Of a stretch of 64,000 nucleotides of DNA, positions 25,909 through 34,111 are shown in pieces. This DNA is from Methylophaga sp. GTDB lineage: Bacteria > Pseudomonadota > Gammaproteobacteria > Nitrosococcales > Methylophagaceae. The stretch spans positions 1 to 64,000 of the forward strand of contig NZ_VENF01000016.1 of assembly GCF_009711715.1 (NCBI RefSeq), in the 5' to 3' direction. Numbering within the stretch: position 1 is the first letter of the stretch; every line of letters begins with the position of its first letter. The notes beneath the pieces were generated by a model, which searched no databases, had not been told where the DNA came from, and was given only the letters and a program-made list of their open reading frames with translations. A program made the translations under genes and the position numbers.

Positions 25909-27667
25909 GATTGCCTCGGGGTAATTTGGGTGAATCGGAATGCAACGTTGTATTGATAATTTGGTTGACACCTTCCGCCCAGCCCTTGGGTCCGGTGTGG
26001 GTAGATACAACAAGATTGTCGGTGCGTTCAATGCCGGGCAGCGGGTGAACCGGTGAACGAATCAATAGGGCGTAATCAGCCTGTTCCAGCATCGCCTTAT
26101 CATTCTGACTGTCGCCGATCGCCAGTGAGACCATTTGTCTGTCAGGGTTTGCTGTCTGGTAAACCTGTTCCAGCCATTGAATGGCACGGCCTTTATCGCA
26201 ATCGCCCGAGACATGCATAAAACGACCCCCTTCGAGTATGCAGGCACCAGCCTGTGTCAGATCGTTGATAAATTGCTGTTTGAGATTGCCATTGCCCTGC
26301 CAGGCGATGGGCTCACCGTATTGTCTTCGGGCGGCACGGGCAGCAGCATGCACATTAAGACCGGTCATGGCGATGATGCCGTCAATACCGACTTCGGCAA
26401 AGGTCTTGAACTCACCCTGGTAACGACTGCGGTTTTGCTCGATCAAGGATTGCCAGTGAGAGCGCGGCGCGACAAACTCTTTAAGCCAGTAACCGTTTTT
26501 TTCGATGGTGTCTGCAGGTTGCTGTTCAAAATAGCCGACGGGAATAAACACGGCAGCACCGTTTTCAACAATAAACGGATGACTGTTTTGCAGGCTGTCG
26601 CGGAGCAGTTCGACTTCGGCCTGGGTTTTACTGGTCACCGGTATCACAGGAATATGTTGGTATTCCAGTGCCGCCAGGGTTGGCACTGCTTCATCGAAAT
26701 GATAGTTATGATGATCAAGCAGACTGCCATCCATATCGGTGAAGATCAGCCATTGTTTTTTAGTCATGGGCGCCAGTGTCGGCGGCTTTGATGTCAGTTT
26801 GATGATTTGTCGGTTCTGATCCAGTTCAAACAGATAATTGACACACGAAGGCAGGGTTCTCAGCGTGTTTTGGGTGATGCGTTGATAAAACTTGATGAAG
26901 CGGGCCAGTTGTGACGCATCCATGATCTGATACTGAGCACGGCTGCTGTCACGCAGTTTATTTTCCTGCTCCAGACGCCAGTCATAAACGCATTGAAAAT
27001 CCGGTGCTTTGAGCATGACCCAGATATCAATCAATTCGAATAATTTAGGATAAAACAGCGCCAGCTGTTCATTCACATAGCGACGCCAGCGGCCATGCGG
27101 GTCTTCACTGCTCTCCAACTCATTAACCGGCTCCGCCAGGCTGGCTTCAGATTCTGCACGGGCACCGAGGCACCAGCCTTCCAGGACAATGACATCGACA
27201 GGCTCATTAATACATTCCGCAAACTCGGGTGGATAGCGATCATCAATCGCTTTATTAAAGCGTGGAATCAGCACGGGTAAATGCTGATGCAGCAAATCGC
27301 TCAGCGTCTTGCGCGCCAGTGGAATATCGTGTGTGCCCGGCACACCGCGTGTCGCCAGCAAGGGATGAATGCCCTGTGCAAGACGTTGTCGCTCGGCGCG
27401 GGTAAAGTAGAAATCGTCCAAAGAGAGGGACAGGGCACGTATATGGTGTTGCTGTTCCAATAAATAGACAAGGCAAGCCGCAAGCGTGCTTTTGCCGGAC
27501 CCTTGTGCACCATTGATACCGACGATAATCGGGCGTCCCGCACCTTTCTGGTGCATTCTGATGGTATCAGCTAGCGGTGCAAACCATTCCGCGATTTGTT
27601 GCTGGTAGCCCGCGGGCAGGCGGTGCTGTTGGAGAAAGCCGCTGAGATCGATGTTCAGCATATCCAT
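25901..27667 (-). CDS. fused D-glycerate 3-kinase / glucosyl-3-phosphoglycerate phosphatase
   Basis: Bifunctional protein of 588 aa. Residues 1-295 are a P-loop kinase of the plant-type glycerate kinase (GLYK) family: Walker A GINGAQGSGKST (50-61), then LSLDDFYFTR, LLATRGVPGTHD and VLEGWCLG. Residues 302-575 are a HAD phosphatase of the mannosyl-3-phosphoglycerate phosphatase type: FTDMDGSLLD (D311, D313), VTSKTQAEVE, the motif III lysine in GDCDKGRAI and GDSQND (518-523). The kinase would make 3-phosphoglycerate, the substrate of GpgS; the phosphatase would remove the phosphate from GpgS's product. It is the first gene of the cluster. Functions are inferred from motifs and context. Confidence 0.87.
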   Translation of the reverse strand: MDMLNIDLSGFLQQHRLPAGYQQQIAEWFAPLADTIRMHQKGAGRPIIVGINGAQGSGKSTLAACLVYLLEQQHHIRALSLSLDDFYFTRAERQRLAQGIHPLLATRGVPGTHDIPLARKTLSDLLHQHLPVLIPRFNKAIDDRYPPEFAECINEPVDVIVLEGWCLGARAESEASLAEPVNELESSEDPHGRWRRYVNEQLALFYPKLFELIDIWVMLKAPDFQCVYDWRLEQENKLRDSSRAQYQIMDASQLARFIKFYQRITQNTLRTLPSCVNYLFELDQNRQIIKLTSKPPTLAPMTKKQWLIFTDMDGSLLDHHNYHFDEAVPTLAALEYQHIPVIPVTSKTQAEVELLRDSLQNSHPFIVENGAAVFIPVGYFEQQPADTIEKNGYWLKEFVAPRSHWQSLIEQNRSRYQGEFKTFAEVGIDGIIAMTGLNVHAAARAARRQYGEPIAWQGNGNLKQQFINDLTQAGACILEGGRFMHVSGDCDKGRAIQWLEQVYQTANPDRQMVSLAIGDSQNDKAMLEQADYALLIRSPVHPLPGIERTDNLVVSTHTGPKGWAEGVNQIINTTLHSDSPKLPRGNHG

Positions 27668-27728
27668 ATCTCTTGTTCTTCATTGAAACGATGATGAGGA
27701 GCAACGCAATATCCGTACCGGTGCAGCA

Positions 27729-27765
27729 GAAACAGGTTTTCTCCGGCTTGGGATCTACCTGTTTC
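27729..27765 (-). repeat. inverted repeat at the end of the dmeF-like gene
   Basis: GAAACAGGT (27729-27737) pairs with ACCTGTTTC (27757-27765) across 19 bases. It starts at the stop codon of the metal exporter gene and precedes the glucosylglycerate operon; it may act as a terminator-like hairpin, but there is no U-tract. Confidence 0.4.
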
Positions 27766-28693
27766 AGCGAGGGTGATTGCAGTCCTCGTCATCACATTGA
27801 TGTACTTCTATCGTGATATGGGACAAGCGATCAAAATCTGACAATAGTGCTTTGTAATGCGCCGTTGCTTGAGGCCTAGCCGTGACAATGGTGATGATAG
27901 CGGCATAGTGATGAGGACTGATATGCCAGATATGGAAATCAGCAATGCGGTTATCGCTATCGCTTTCAATGCATTGCTTTATGGCCTGCCGATATGCTTC
28001 ATCGATACTGCCATCCAGCAGAATCGGACTGGTTTCCCGAATCAGGCCCACCGCCCAGGCCGTGATGATGAGTGCACCGACTACACCCATAATTGGATCC
28101 AGCCAGGTCAGTCCGGCCAGTTTGGCTGCAATCAAGGCGACGATCGCCAATACCGAGGTCAGAGCATCAGCCAGTACATGAACATAAGCTGCTTTCAGGT
28201 TGTGATCGTGGTGGTGTTCATGTTCGCTGTGACTGTGATGGTGATCTTTTAACAGTAGGGCACTGATTACATTGACAGTGAGACCCAGAAAAGCGACAGC
28301 AATCGCAGCATTCAACTGGATATCATGTGGATTGACCAGCCTCTCAACTGACTCAAGTAACATCAGTACTGCGACGACGCCGAGCGCAACAGCACTGGTG
28401 AATCCACCGAGCACACTGACTTTGCCGGTACCGAAAGCGAAGTCCGGATTATCGGAATGTTTACTGGCATAGTGATAGGCAAACAGGGTAATCAGAAAAG
28501 CGGCAACGTGCGTCGCCATATGCCAGCCGTCTGCCAGCAGGGCCATCGAGCCAAAAGCCAGGCCGGCGATGATCTCGACCAGCATGGTCACAGCGGTGAG
28601 TAACAGCACGTAGCGTGTGCGCTTTTCACCGCGCTTGTTGACGATGACAAAGTCGTGGTCCTGTTGCCAGCGTTCGATAGTGTGCTGATGCAT
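27764..28693 (-). CDS. dmeF: cation diffusion facilitator, DmeF type
   Basis: Inner-membrane divalent-metal/proton antiporter, 309 aa with six spans. The metal sites are in span 2 (ADGWHMATH, D55 and H58) and span 5 (HVLADALTS, H172 and D176). A histidine-rich cytoplasmic loop (151-164) lies between spans 4 and 5. The GWHMATH variant and the N-terminal HxH are typical of DmeF, linked to cobalt and nickel resistance, rather than CzcD or ZitB. The C-terminal cytoplasmic domain carries extra His and Cys residues (HQCDDEDCNH). No metal-responsive regulator is adjacent. Confidence 0.88.
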   Translation of the reverse strand: MHQHTIERWQQDHDFVIVNKRGEKRTRYVLLLTAVTMLVEIIAGLAFGSMALLADGWHMATHVAAFLITLFAYHYASKHSDNPDFAFGTGKVSVLGGFTSAVALGVVAVLMLLESVERLVNPHDIQLNAAIAVAFLGLTVNVISALLLKDHHHSHSEHEHHHDHNLKAAYVHVLADALTSVLAIVALIAAKLAGLTWLDPIMGVVGALIITAWAVGLIRETSPILLDGSIDEAYRQAIKQCIESDSDNRIADFHIWHISPHHYAAIITIVTARPQATAHYKALLSDFDRLSHITIEVHQCDDEDCNHPR

Positions 28694-28761
28694 GTTGCCC
28701 TCAGGAACGAATATTGATGTTATCCCTATGCTATCAGAGTCATCAGGCCTGAATCAGTTGC

Positions 28762-28792
28762 AAAAAAAAAGGGTGAACATCAGTTCACCCCA
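28762..28792 (-). terminator. strong minus-strand terminator
   Basis: On the minus strand GGGTGAAC (28790-28783) pairs with GTTCACCC (28778-28771), followed by a nine-base U-tract. It ends a minus-strand transcript that comes from 28797-29080, and stands upstream of dmeF. Confidence 0.85.
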
Positions 28793-28796
28793 AAGC

Positions 28797-29012
28797 TCAG
28801 CACGTAGACAAGAGAGAAATTACAAACAACATGCAGCTGAAAAATTGTTTGTAATTATTTAGTTGCATCAGCTGTGCCAGAATATATAAATCATTTAAAT
28901 TCAATTGGTTATATTTCTTACCCTGTTTTATCGACCTTTGTTGTGCACATTCCTGGTGCATTGATGACATGTCCTGCACTAACTTAAACCGGTATTGATC
29001 CATGTGCACCAT
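28797..29012 (-). CDS. possible 71-aa protein of unknown function
   Basis: Open frame of 71 aa, polar N-terminus and a hydrophobic C-terminal stretch (FFSCMLFVISLLSTC). No family recognised. In favour: a strong terminator begins 5 bases after the stop. Against: the ribosome site is poor (an internal ATG at 29003 is no better), composition is low-complexity, and an AT-rich inverted repeat (AATTACAAACAA at 28818-28829 with TTGTTTGTAATT at 28846-28857) lies in the coding end. The transcript could instead be a small RNA. Confidence 0.35.
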   Translation of the reverse strand: MVHMDQYRFKLVQDMSSMHQECAQQRSIKQGKKYNQLNLNDLYILAQLMQLNNYKQFFSCMLFVISLLSTC

Positions 29013-29079
29013 AAAAGCGGCCAGCTGGCTGAAAAATACGTCATGAACGCGTTGATCGATAAGGTCATATCAGCCAGTT

Positions 29080-29103
29080 AAATATGATCTAAATATCATA
29101 TTT
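29080..29103 (+). promoter_or_regulatory. palindrome upstream of the fds operon
   Basis: AAATATGAT (29080-29088) and ATCATATTT (29095-29103) form a 9-bp inverted repeat with a 6-base spacer, 95 bases before fdsG. The size and AT-rich form fit a dimeric activator such as a LysR-type regulator, a type that controls fds operons elsewhere. No regulator gene is adjacent. Confidence 0.4.
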
Positions 29104-29160
29104 TTATCTCAATAACTGTGTGTTAACGTCCTAATAAAAATAACAAAAATAGCATTATTT

Positions 29161-29176
29161 ATGCATTTATATGCAT
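29161..29176 (+). promoter_or_regulatory. ATGCAT-TTAT-ATGCAT repeat near the fdsG start
   Basis: Two ATGCAT palindromes separated by TTAT lie 22 bases before the fdsG start codon, within the likely leader. It could be an operator or chance AT-rich sequence. Confidence 0.3.
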
Positions 29177-29197
29177 ATATCAGGATGGAGAGAGGCA

Positions 29198-29689
29198 ATG
29201 AGTTCAAACGCAGAGTGGACAATGCAGTCCATTCAACTAATTATCGACAAGCTAAAGCATAAACCTGGTGCGATGCTGCCTATTCTGCATGCTATCCAGG
29301 ATGAAATCGGCTTTATTCCGGACAAAGCCGTCAGTTTGATCGCACAGTCATTGTTGCAGACCCGTGCTGAGGTGCATGGTGTGATCAGTTTTTATCATCA
29401 CTTCCGTAGCACCCCGCCTGCCAGACATAGCATTGAAATCTGCCGGGCTGAAGCCTGTCAGGCGATGGGCTGCCGCAGTCTTGAGCAGCATGCTAAAAAA
29501 ACACTGGGCATTGATTACCATCAGACGACAGCCGACCGCAGCTTTTCGTTGGAAGCGGTGTATTGCCTTGGTAATTGTGCCACCGCGCCGTCTGTTCGTA
29601 TTGATGATGCTATCCACGGCCGGGTCAGTCTCGATAAATTTGATGCCCTCATTGCTGAGCATCAGAAAGACATGAAGGAGGCTGGCTGA
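29198..29689 (+). CDS. fdsG: NAD-dependent formate dehydrogenase, gamma subunit
   Basis: NuoE-like 2Fe-2S subunit of the soluble NAD-linked molybdenum formate dehydrogenase, 163 aa. The cluster ligands are in CRAEACQAMGCR and, later, VYCLGNCATAPS. The N-terminal helical part has AMLPILHAIQDEIGFIP. The start at 29198 (GGAGAGAGG upstream) is chosen over a codon 27 bases earlier. It opens the fdsGBA-fdhD-fdsD operon and overlaps fdsB by one base. Confidence 0.95.
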   Translation: MSSNAEWTMQSIQLIIDKLKHKPGAMLPILHAIQDEIGFIPDKAVSLIAQSLLQTRAEVHGVISFYHHFRSTPPARHSIEICRAEACQAMGCRSLEQHAKKTLGIDYHQTTADRSFSLEAVYCLGNCATAPSVRIDDAIHGRVSLDKFDALIAEHQKDMKEAG

Positions 29690-31239
29690 TGAGCAGACGA
29701 ATTTATGTGCCCTGTGATACCACCGCGCTCTCTTTGGGTGCAGATAAAGTCGCCGAGGCAATCCGGCTGGAAGCGGAAAAGCGTGATATTCCGGTTGAGC
29801 TTATTCGTAATGGTTCGCGAGGCCTGCTGTGGCTGGAACCGCTGGTGGAAATTGAGACCGCCAAAGGTCGGGTCGGCTATGCTGCTGTGGAACCGGGGCA
29901 GATTTCAGCACTGTTTGAGGCGGGCTTTGTCAATGGCAATGATCAGCATCCAAGCTGCATTGGTCTGGTTGAAGCCCTGCCTTACCTGAAAAAACAGCAA
30001 CGACTGACCTTTGCCCGTGCCGGTATTACCGATCCCGTATCGCTTAAAGATTATGAATCTCTCGATGGTTATCAGGGCCTCAAAAAGGCGCTGAAACTGG
30101 AACCACAACAGATCGTGGACGAAGTCAAAGCCTCCGGTCTCCGTGGACGCGGTGGTGCTGCGTTTCCGACCGGTATCAAATGGGAGACGGTGCTCGACAC
30201 CGCGTCCGAGCAGAAATATATCGTCTGCAATGCCGATGAGGGTGATTCCGGGACTTTTGCGGACCGACTGGTGATGGAGTGCGATCCGTTTATGCTGATT
30301 GAAGGCATGACCATAGCGGGGCTCGCAGTGCGTGCAACGCAAGGCTATATCTATCTGCGCTCCGAGTACCCGGTAGCACATCGACTGCTTAATGAAGCTA
30401 TCGATAAGGCTTATCAAGCCGGTTATCTGGGTGCCAATATTCTGGGCTCCGGCAAGCATTTTGAGCTGGAAGTCCGGCTTGGTGCCGGCGCTTATATCTG
30501 TGGTGAAGAAACCGCATTGCTGGACAGCCTGGAAGGCAAGCGCGGTCTGGTCAGGGCCAAACCGCCATTACCGGCCATTATCGGTCTGTTCGGCAAACCC
30601 ACCGTGGTTAACAACGTGCTGTCGCTGGCGGCGATTCCCTACATTCTGGATAAGGGGGGGCAAGCCTATGCCGATTACGGCATGGGCCGTTCCCGGGGCA
30701 CCTTACCCTTACAACTGGCCGGTAACGTCAGGCAGGGCGGACTGGTCGAACTGGCTTTCGGTATTACCCTGCGTGAACTGATGCAGGATTTCGGTAATGG
30801 CACGCTGACCGGAAGGCCGCTCAAAGCGGTTCAGGTGGGTGGGCCTTTGGGTGCCTATATGCCGGCCAGTCAGTGGGATACGCCGGTTGATTATGAAGCA
30901 TTCTCTGCGATTGGTGCCGTGCTCGGACACGGCGGAGTGGTGATGTTCGACGACACTGTGAATATGGGGGAGCAGGCCCGTTTTTCGATGGAATTCTGCA
31001 AAGTCGAATCCTGTGGTAAATGCACTCCCTGCCGGATTGGTTCCACCCGCGGCGTCGAGGTCATCGACCGTATCCGTCGCGGCAACAGTGCCGATAAGAA
31101 CTGGATGTTGCTGGAAGATCTCTGTGAAACCATGATCGACGGTTCTTTGTGTGCTATGGGCGGCATGACCCCATTCCCGGTGCAGAGCGTGATGAAATAT
31201 TTCCCCGATGAGCTTAAAGCCCGAGGAGAGTCAGCATGA
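29689..31239 (+). CDS. fdsB: NAD-dependent formate dehydrogenase, beta subunit
   Basis: Diaphorase subunit that passes electrons to NAD+, 516 aa, NuoF-like. An N-terminal thioredoxin-like region is followed by NADH/FMN-binding segments GRGGAAFPTGIKWE and GAGAYICGEETALLDSLEG. The 4Fe-4S motif is ESCGKCTPCRIGSTRG plus a distal LCAMGG. It overlaps fdsA by 4 bases. Confidence 0.96.
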   Translation: MSRRIYVPCDTTALSLGADKVAEAIRLEAEKRDIPVELIRNGSRGLLWLEPLVEIETAKGRVGYAAVEPGQISALFEAGFVNGNDQHPSCIGLVEALPYLKKQQRLTFARAGITDPVSLKDYESLDGYQGLKKALKLEPQQIVDEVKASGLRGRGGAAFPTGIKWETVLDTASEQKYIVCNADEGDSGTFADRLVMECDPFMLIEGMTIAGLAVRATQGYIYLRSEYPVAHRLLNEAIDKAYQAGYLGANILGSGKHFELEVRLGAGAYICGEETALLDSLEGKRGLVRAKPPLPAIIGLFGKPTVVNNVLSLAAIPYILDKGGQAYADYGMGRSRGTLPLQLAGNVRQGGLVELAFGITLRELMQDFGNGTLTGRPLKAVQVGGPLGAYMPASQWDTPVDYEAFSAIGAVLGHGGVVMFDDTVNMGEQARFSMEFCKVESCGKCTPCRIGSTRGVEVIDRIRRGNSADKNWMLLEDLCETMIDGSLCAMGGMTPFPVQSVMKYFPDELKARGESA

Positions 31240-34097
31240 GAGTAGAAAAATTCAATCCTGATAAAGATTACGGCACACCGGCGCGTTTATCGGAAACGTT
31301 GGTGTCGGTGCAAATTGACGGCATCGAGATTACAGTGCCGGAAGGGACTTCGGTGATGCGTGCCGCGGCACTGGCCGATATTAATATTCCCAAACTGTGT
31401 GCCACGGACAGCCTGGACGCTTTCGGTTCCTGCCGGCTATGTGCAGTGCAGATTGAAGGTCACCGCGGCTATCCGGCCTCGTGTACCACCACTGTTTACA
31501 ATGGCATGAAAGTGACTACCCAGAATGAAAAACTGGGCAAGCTGCGCCGTAATGTGATGGAACTGTATATATCCGATCACCCGCTGGACTGTCTGACCTG
31601 CCCCGCCAACGGCAACTGTGAACTGCAGGATATGGCCGGTGATGTCGGCCTGCGGGAAGTGCGTTACGGCTATAACGGTGAACACCATCTGGACAGTAAA
31701 AAAGACGAGTCCAACCCGTATTTCAGTTTTGACCCGAGTAAATGTATCGTCTGTTCGCGCTGCGTGCGTGCCTGTGAAGAAACCCAGGGCACTTTTGCCC
31801 TGACTATTGACGGCCGGGGCTTTGATTCCAAGGTCTCAGCCGGTCAGAACCAGGATTTCATGGATTCTGAGTGTGTGTCCTGCGGGGCCTGCGTGCAGGC
31901 CTGCCCGACTGCGACGCTGATGGAGAAAAGCATCATCGATATGGGCCAGCCCGAGCACAGTGTGGTGACGACCTGTGCCTACTGCGGTGTCGGCTGTTCT
32001 TTCAAGGCAGAAATGAAAGGCGACAAAGTGGTGCGTATGCTGCCGTATAAAGGCGGCGATGCCAACCACGGGCACTCCTGTGTCAAAGGCCGTTTTGCCT
32101 TCGGTTATGCGACGCACAAAGACCGTATCAAATCACCGATGATTCGTAACGCGATTAATGAACCCTGGCAGGAAGTGAGTTGGGATGAGGCCTATAAGTT
32201 TGCCGCCGAAAAGCTGAAAGCCATTCAGGCCAGGTACGGCCGTGATAGTGTCGGTGGTATTACTTCCTCACGCTGTACCAACGAGGAAGCCTATCTGGTT
32301 CAGAAACTGGTCCGTACGGCGTTTGGTAATAACAACACGGATACCTGTGCCCGTGTCTGTCATTCACCGACCGGTTACGGACTGAAAGTGACGATGGGTG
32401 AATCCGCCGGTACCCAGAATTTTGATTCGGTGATGAAATCGGATGTCATTATGGTGATTGGCGCCAACCCGACTGATGCCCATCCGGTATTCGGTTCAAT
32501 GATGCGCCGGCGTCTGCGTGAGGGAGCACAGCTGATTGTCGCCGACCCGCGTCATATTGATTTGCTGAAAACACCGCATCTCAAGAAGGCTCAGCACCTT
32601 GCACTGAAACCCGGCACCAATGTGGCACTGATCAATGCGATAGCGCATGTCGTGGTGACCGAAGGGCTGGAAGATAAAGCCTTTGTCGAAAAACGCTGTG
32701 ATAGGGAGAGTTACAACGCCTGGCGCGAATTTATCCAGCAGGATCGTCATTCACCGGAAAATGTCGAAGCCGTGACCGGCGTGCCGGCCGGCGCGGTCCG
32801 TGAAGCGGCAGTAACCTATGCCAGAGCCGAAAACGGTTCCATCTATTATGGTCTGGGCGTGACTGAACACAGCCAGGGCTCAACCATGGTGATGGGTATT
32901 GCCAACCTCGCCATGGCCACCGGTAATATTGGTCGTGAGGGGGTCGGTGTGAACCCGCTGCGTGGTCAGAACAATGTGCAGGGTTCCTGTGACATGGGCT
33001 CATTCCCGCATGAGTTGTCGGGTTACCAGCATGTGTCCAATGCCGAGGCCCGTACGCATTTCGAGAAAGTCTGGGGTGTGACGATTGATGATGAACCGGG
33101 GCTGCGTATTCCCAATATGTTTGACTCGGCGATCGCCGGGACCTTCAAAGCCCTTTACGTGCAGGGTGAGGATATCGCCCAGTCCGATCCGGGTACCCAG
33201 CATGTGGAAATGGCGCTGCGTTCACTGGATTGTCTGATCGTGCAGGATCTGTTTCTGAATGAAACTGCCAAGTTTGCGCATGTTTTGTTGCCGGGATCTT
33301 CCTTTCTCGAGAAAAACGGCACCTTCACCAATGCCGAACGACGTATCAACCGGGTTCGCAAGGTCATGCCCGCGGTCGCCGGCAAGGAAGACTGGGAGAT
33401 AACCATGGATTTGTCCAATGCACTGGGTTATCCGATGCATTATAATCATCCGTCGGAAATAATGGATGAGATCGCCAGCCTGACGCCGACCTTTAGCGGT
33501 GTGAATTATCAGCGCCTGGATGAGCTTGGCAGTATCCAGTGGCCTTGCAATGAGGATAATCCGGTCGGTATGCCCACCATGCACGTGGAGGATTTCCCGA
33601 TTGGCAAAGGCCGTTTCAGTGTCACCGAATATGTGGCAACGGATGAGAGAACCAATAGCCGTTTCCCGCTGCTGCTGACTACCGGTCGGATCCTGTCGCA
33701 ATACAATGTCGGTGCGCAGACCCGTCGCACAGATAATCAGGTCTGGCATGATGAGGACAGGCTGGATTTGCATCCGCATGATGCCGAAGTCCGTGGCATT
33801 AAAGAAGATGACTGGGTAGGAATTTCCAGCCGTGCCGGTCAGACCGTACTCAGAGCCCGGATCACGGATAAAGTCCTGCCCGGTGTTGTCTATACCACTT
33901 TCCATCACCCGGGCAGTGGAGCCAATGTCATCACTACCGACAGTTCCGACTGGGCCACTAACTGCCCTGAATACAAGGTTACTGCGGTACAGGTCGAGCG
34001 GGTCAGTCAGCCATCGGAATGGCAGCGGAACTTCAAATCGTTTGAAGAGCTGCAGCTCAAACTGTTACAGGGTGATGAGCACAAAACACACGCATAA
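31236..34097 (+). CDS. fdsA: NAD-dependent formate dehydrogenase, catalytic alpha subunit
   Basis: Oxidises formate to CO2 at a bis-MGD molybdenum centre, 953 aa. From the N-terminus: a 2Fe-2S domain (CRLCAVQIEGHRG), a His/Cys cluster (HPLDCLTCPANGNC), two 4Fe-4S clusters (CIVCSRCVRAC and CVSCGACVQACP), the proximal 4Fe-4S (CAYCGVGC), then the molybdopterin domains. The metal ligand is C375 (ARVCHSPTG), so it is a cysteine and not a selenocysteine enzyme. The C-terminal MGD-binding domain ends with GANVIT and the NCPEYK segment typical of the family. Confidence 0.97.
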   Translation: MRVEKFNPDKDYGTPARLSETLVSVQIDGIEITVPEGTSVMRAAALADINIPKLCATDSLDAFGSCRLCAVQIEGHRGYPASCTTTVYNGMKVTTQNEKLGKLRRNVMELYISDHPLDCLTCPANGNCELQDMAGDVGLREVRYGYNGEHHLDSKKDESNPYFSFDPSKCIVCSRCVRACEETQGTFALTIDGRGFDSKVSAGQNQDFMDSECVSCGACVQACPTATLMEKSIIDMGQPEHSVVTTCAYCGVGCSFKAEMKGDKVVRMLPYKGGDANHGHSCVKGRFAFGYATHKDRIKSPMIRNAINEPWQEVSWDEAYKFAAEKLKAIQARYGRDSVGGITSSRCTNEEAYLVQKLVRTAFGNNNTDTCARVCHSPTGYGLKVTMGESAGTQNFDSVMKSDVIMVIGANPTDAHPVFGSMMRRRLREGAQLIVADPRHIDLLKTPHLKKAQHLALKPGTNVALINAIAHVVVTEGLEDKAFVEKRCDRESYNAWREFIQQDRHSPENVEAVTGVPAGAVREAAVTYARAENGSIYYGLGVTEHSQGSTMVMGIANLAMATGNIGREGVGVNPLRGQNNVQGSCDMGSFPHELSGYQHVSNAEARTHFEKVWGVTIDDEPGLRIPNMFDSAIAGTFKALYVQGEDIAQSDPGTQHVEMALRSLDCLIVQDLFLNETAKFAHVLLPGSSFLEKNGTFTNAERRINRVRKVMPAVAGKEDWEITMDLSNALGYPMHYNHPSEIMDEIASLTPTFSGVNYQRLDELGSIQWPCNEDNPVGMPTMHVEDFPIGKGRFSVTEYVATDERTNSRFPLLLTTGRILSQYNVGAQTRRTDNQVWHDEDRLDLHPHDAEVRGIKEDDWVGISSRAGQTVLRARITDKVLPGVVYTTFHHPGSGANVITTDSSDWATNCPEYKVTAVQVERVSQPSEWQRNFKSFEELQLKLLQGDEHKTHA

Positions 34098-34111
34098 ACA
34101 GGTTTCAGGAA

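Noticed and set aside
25909..26031. 41-residue N-terminal extension of gpgS
   Set aside because: It overlaps the end of the kinase-phosphatase gene in another frame; ATG 25908 has a better ribosome site and matches the family start.
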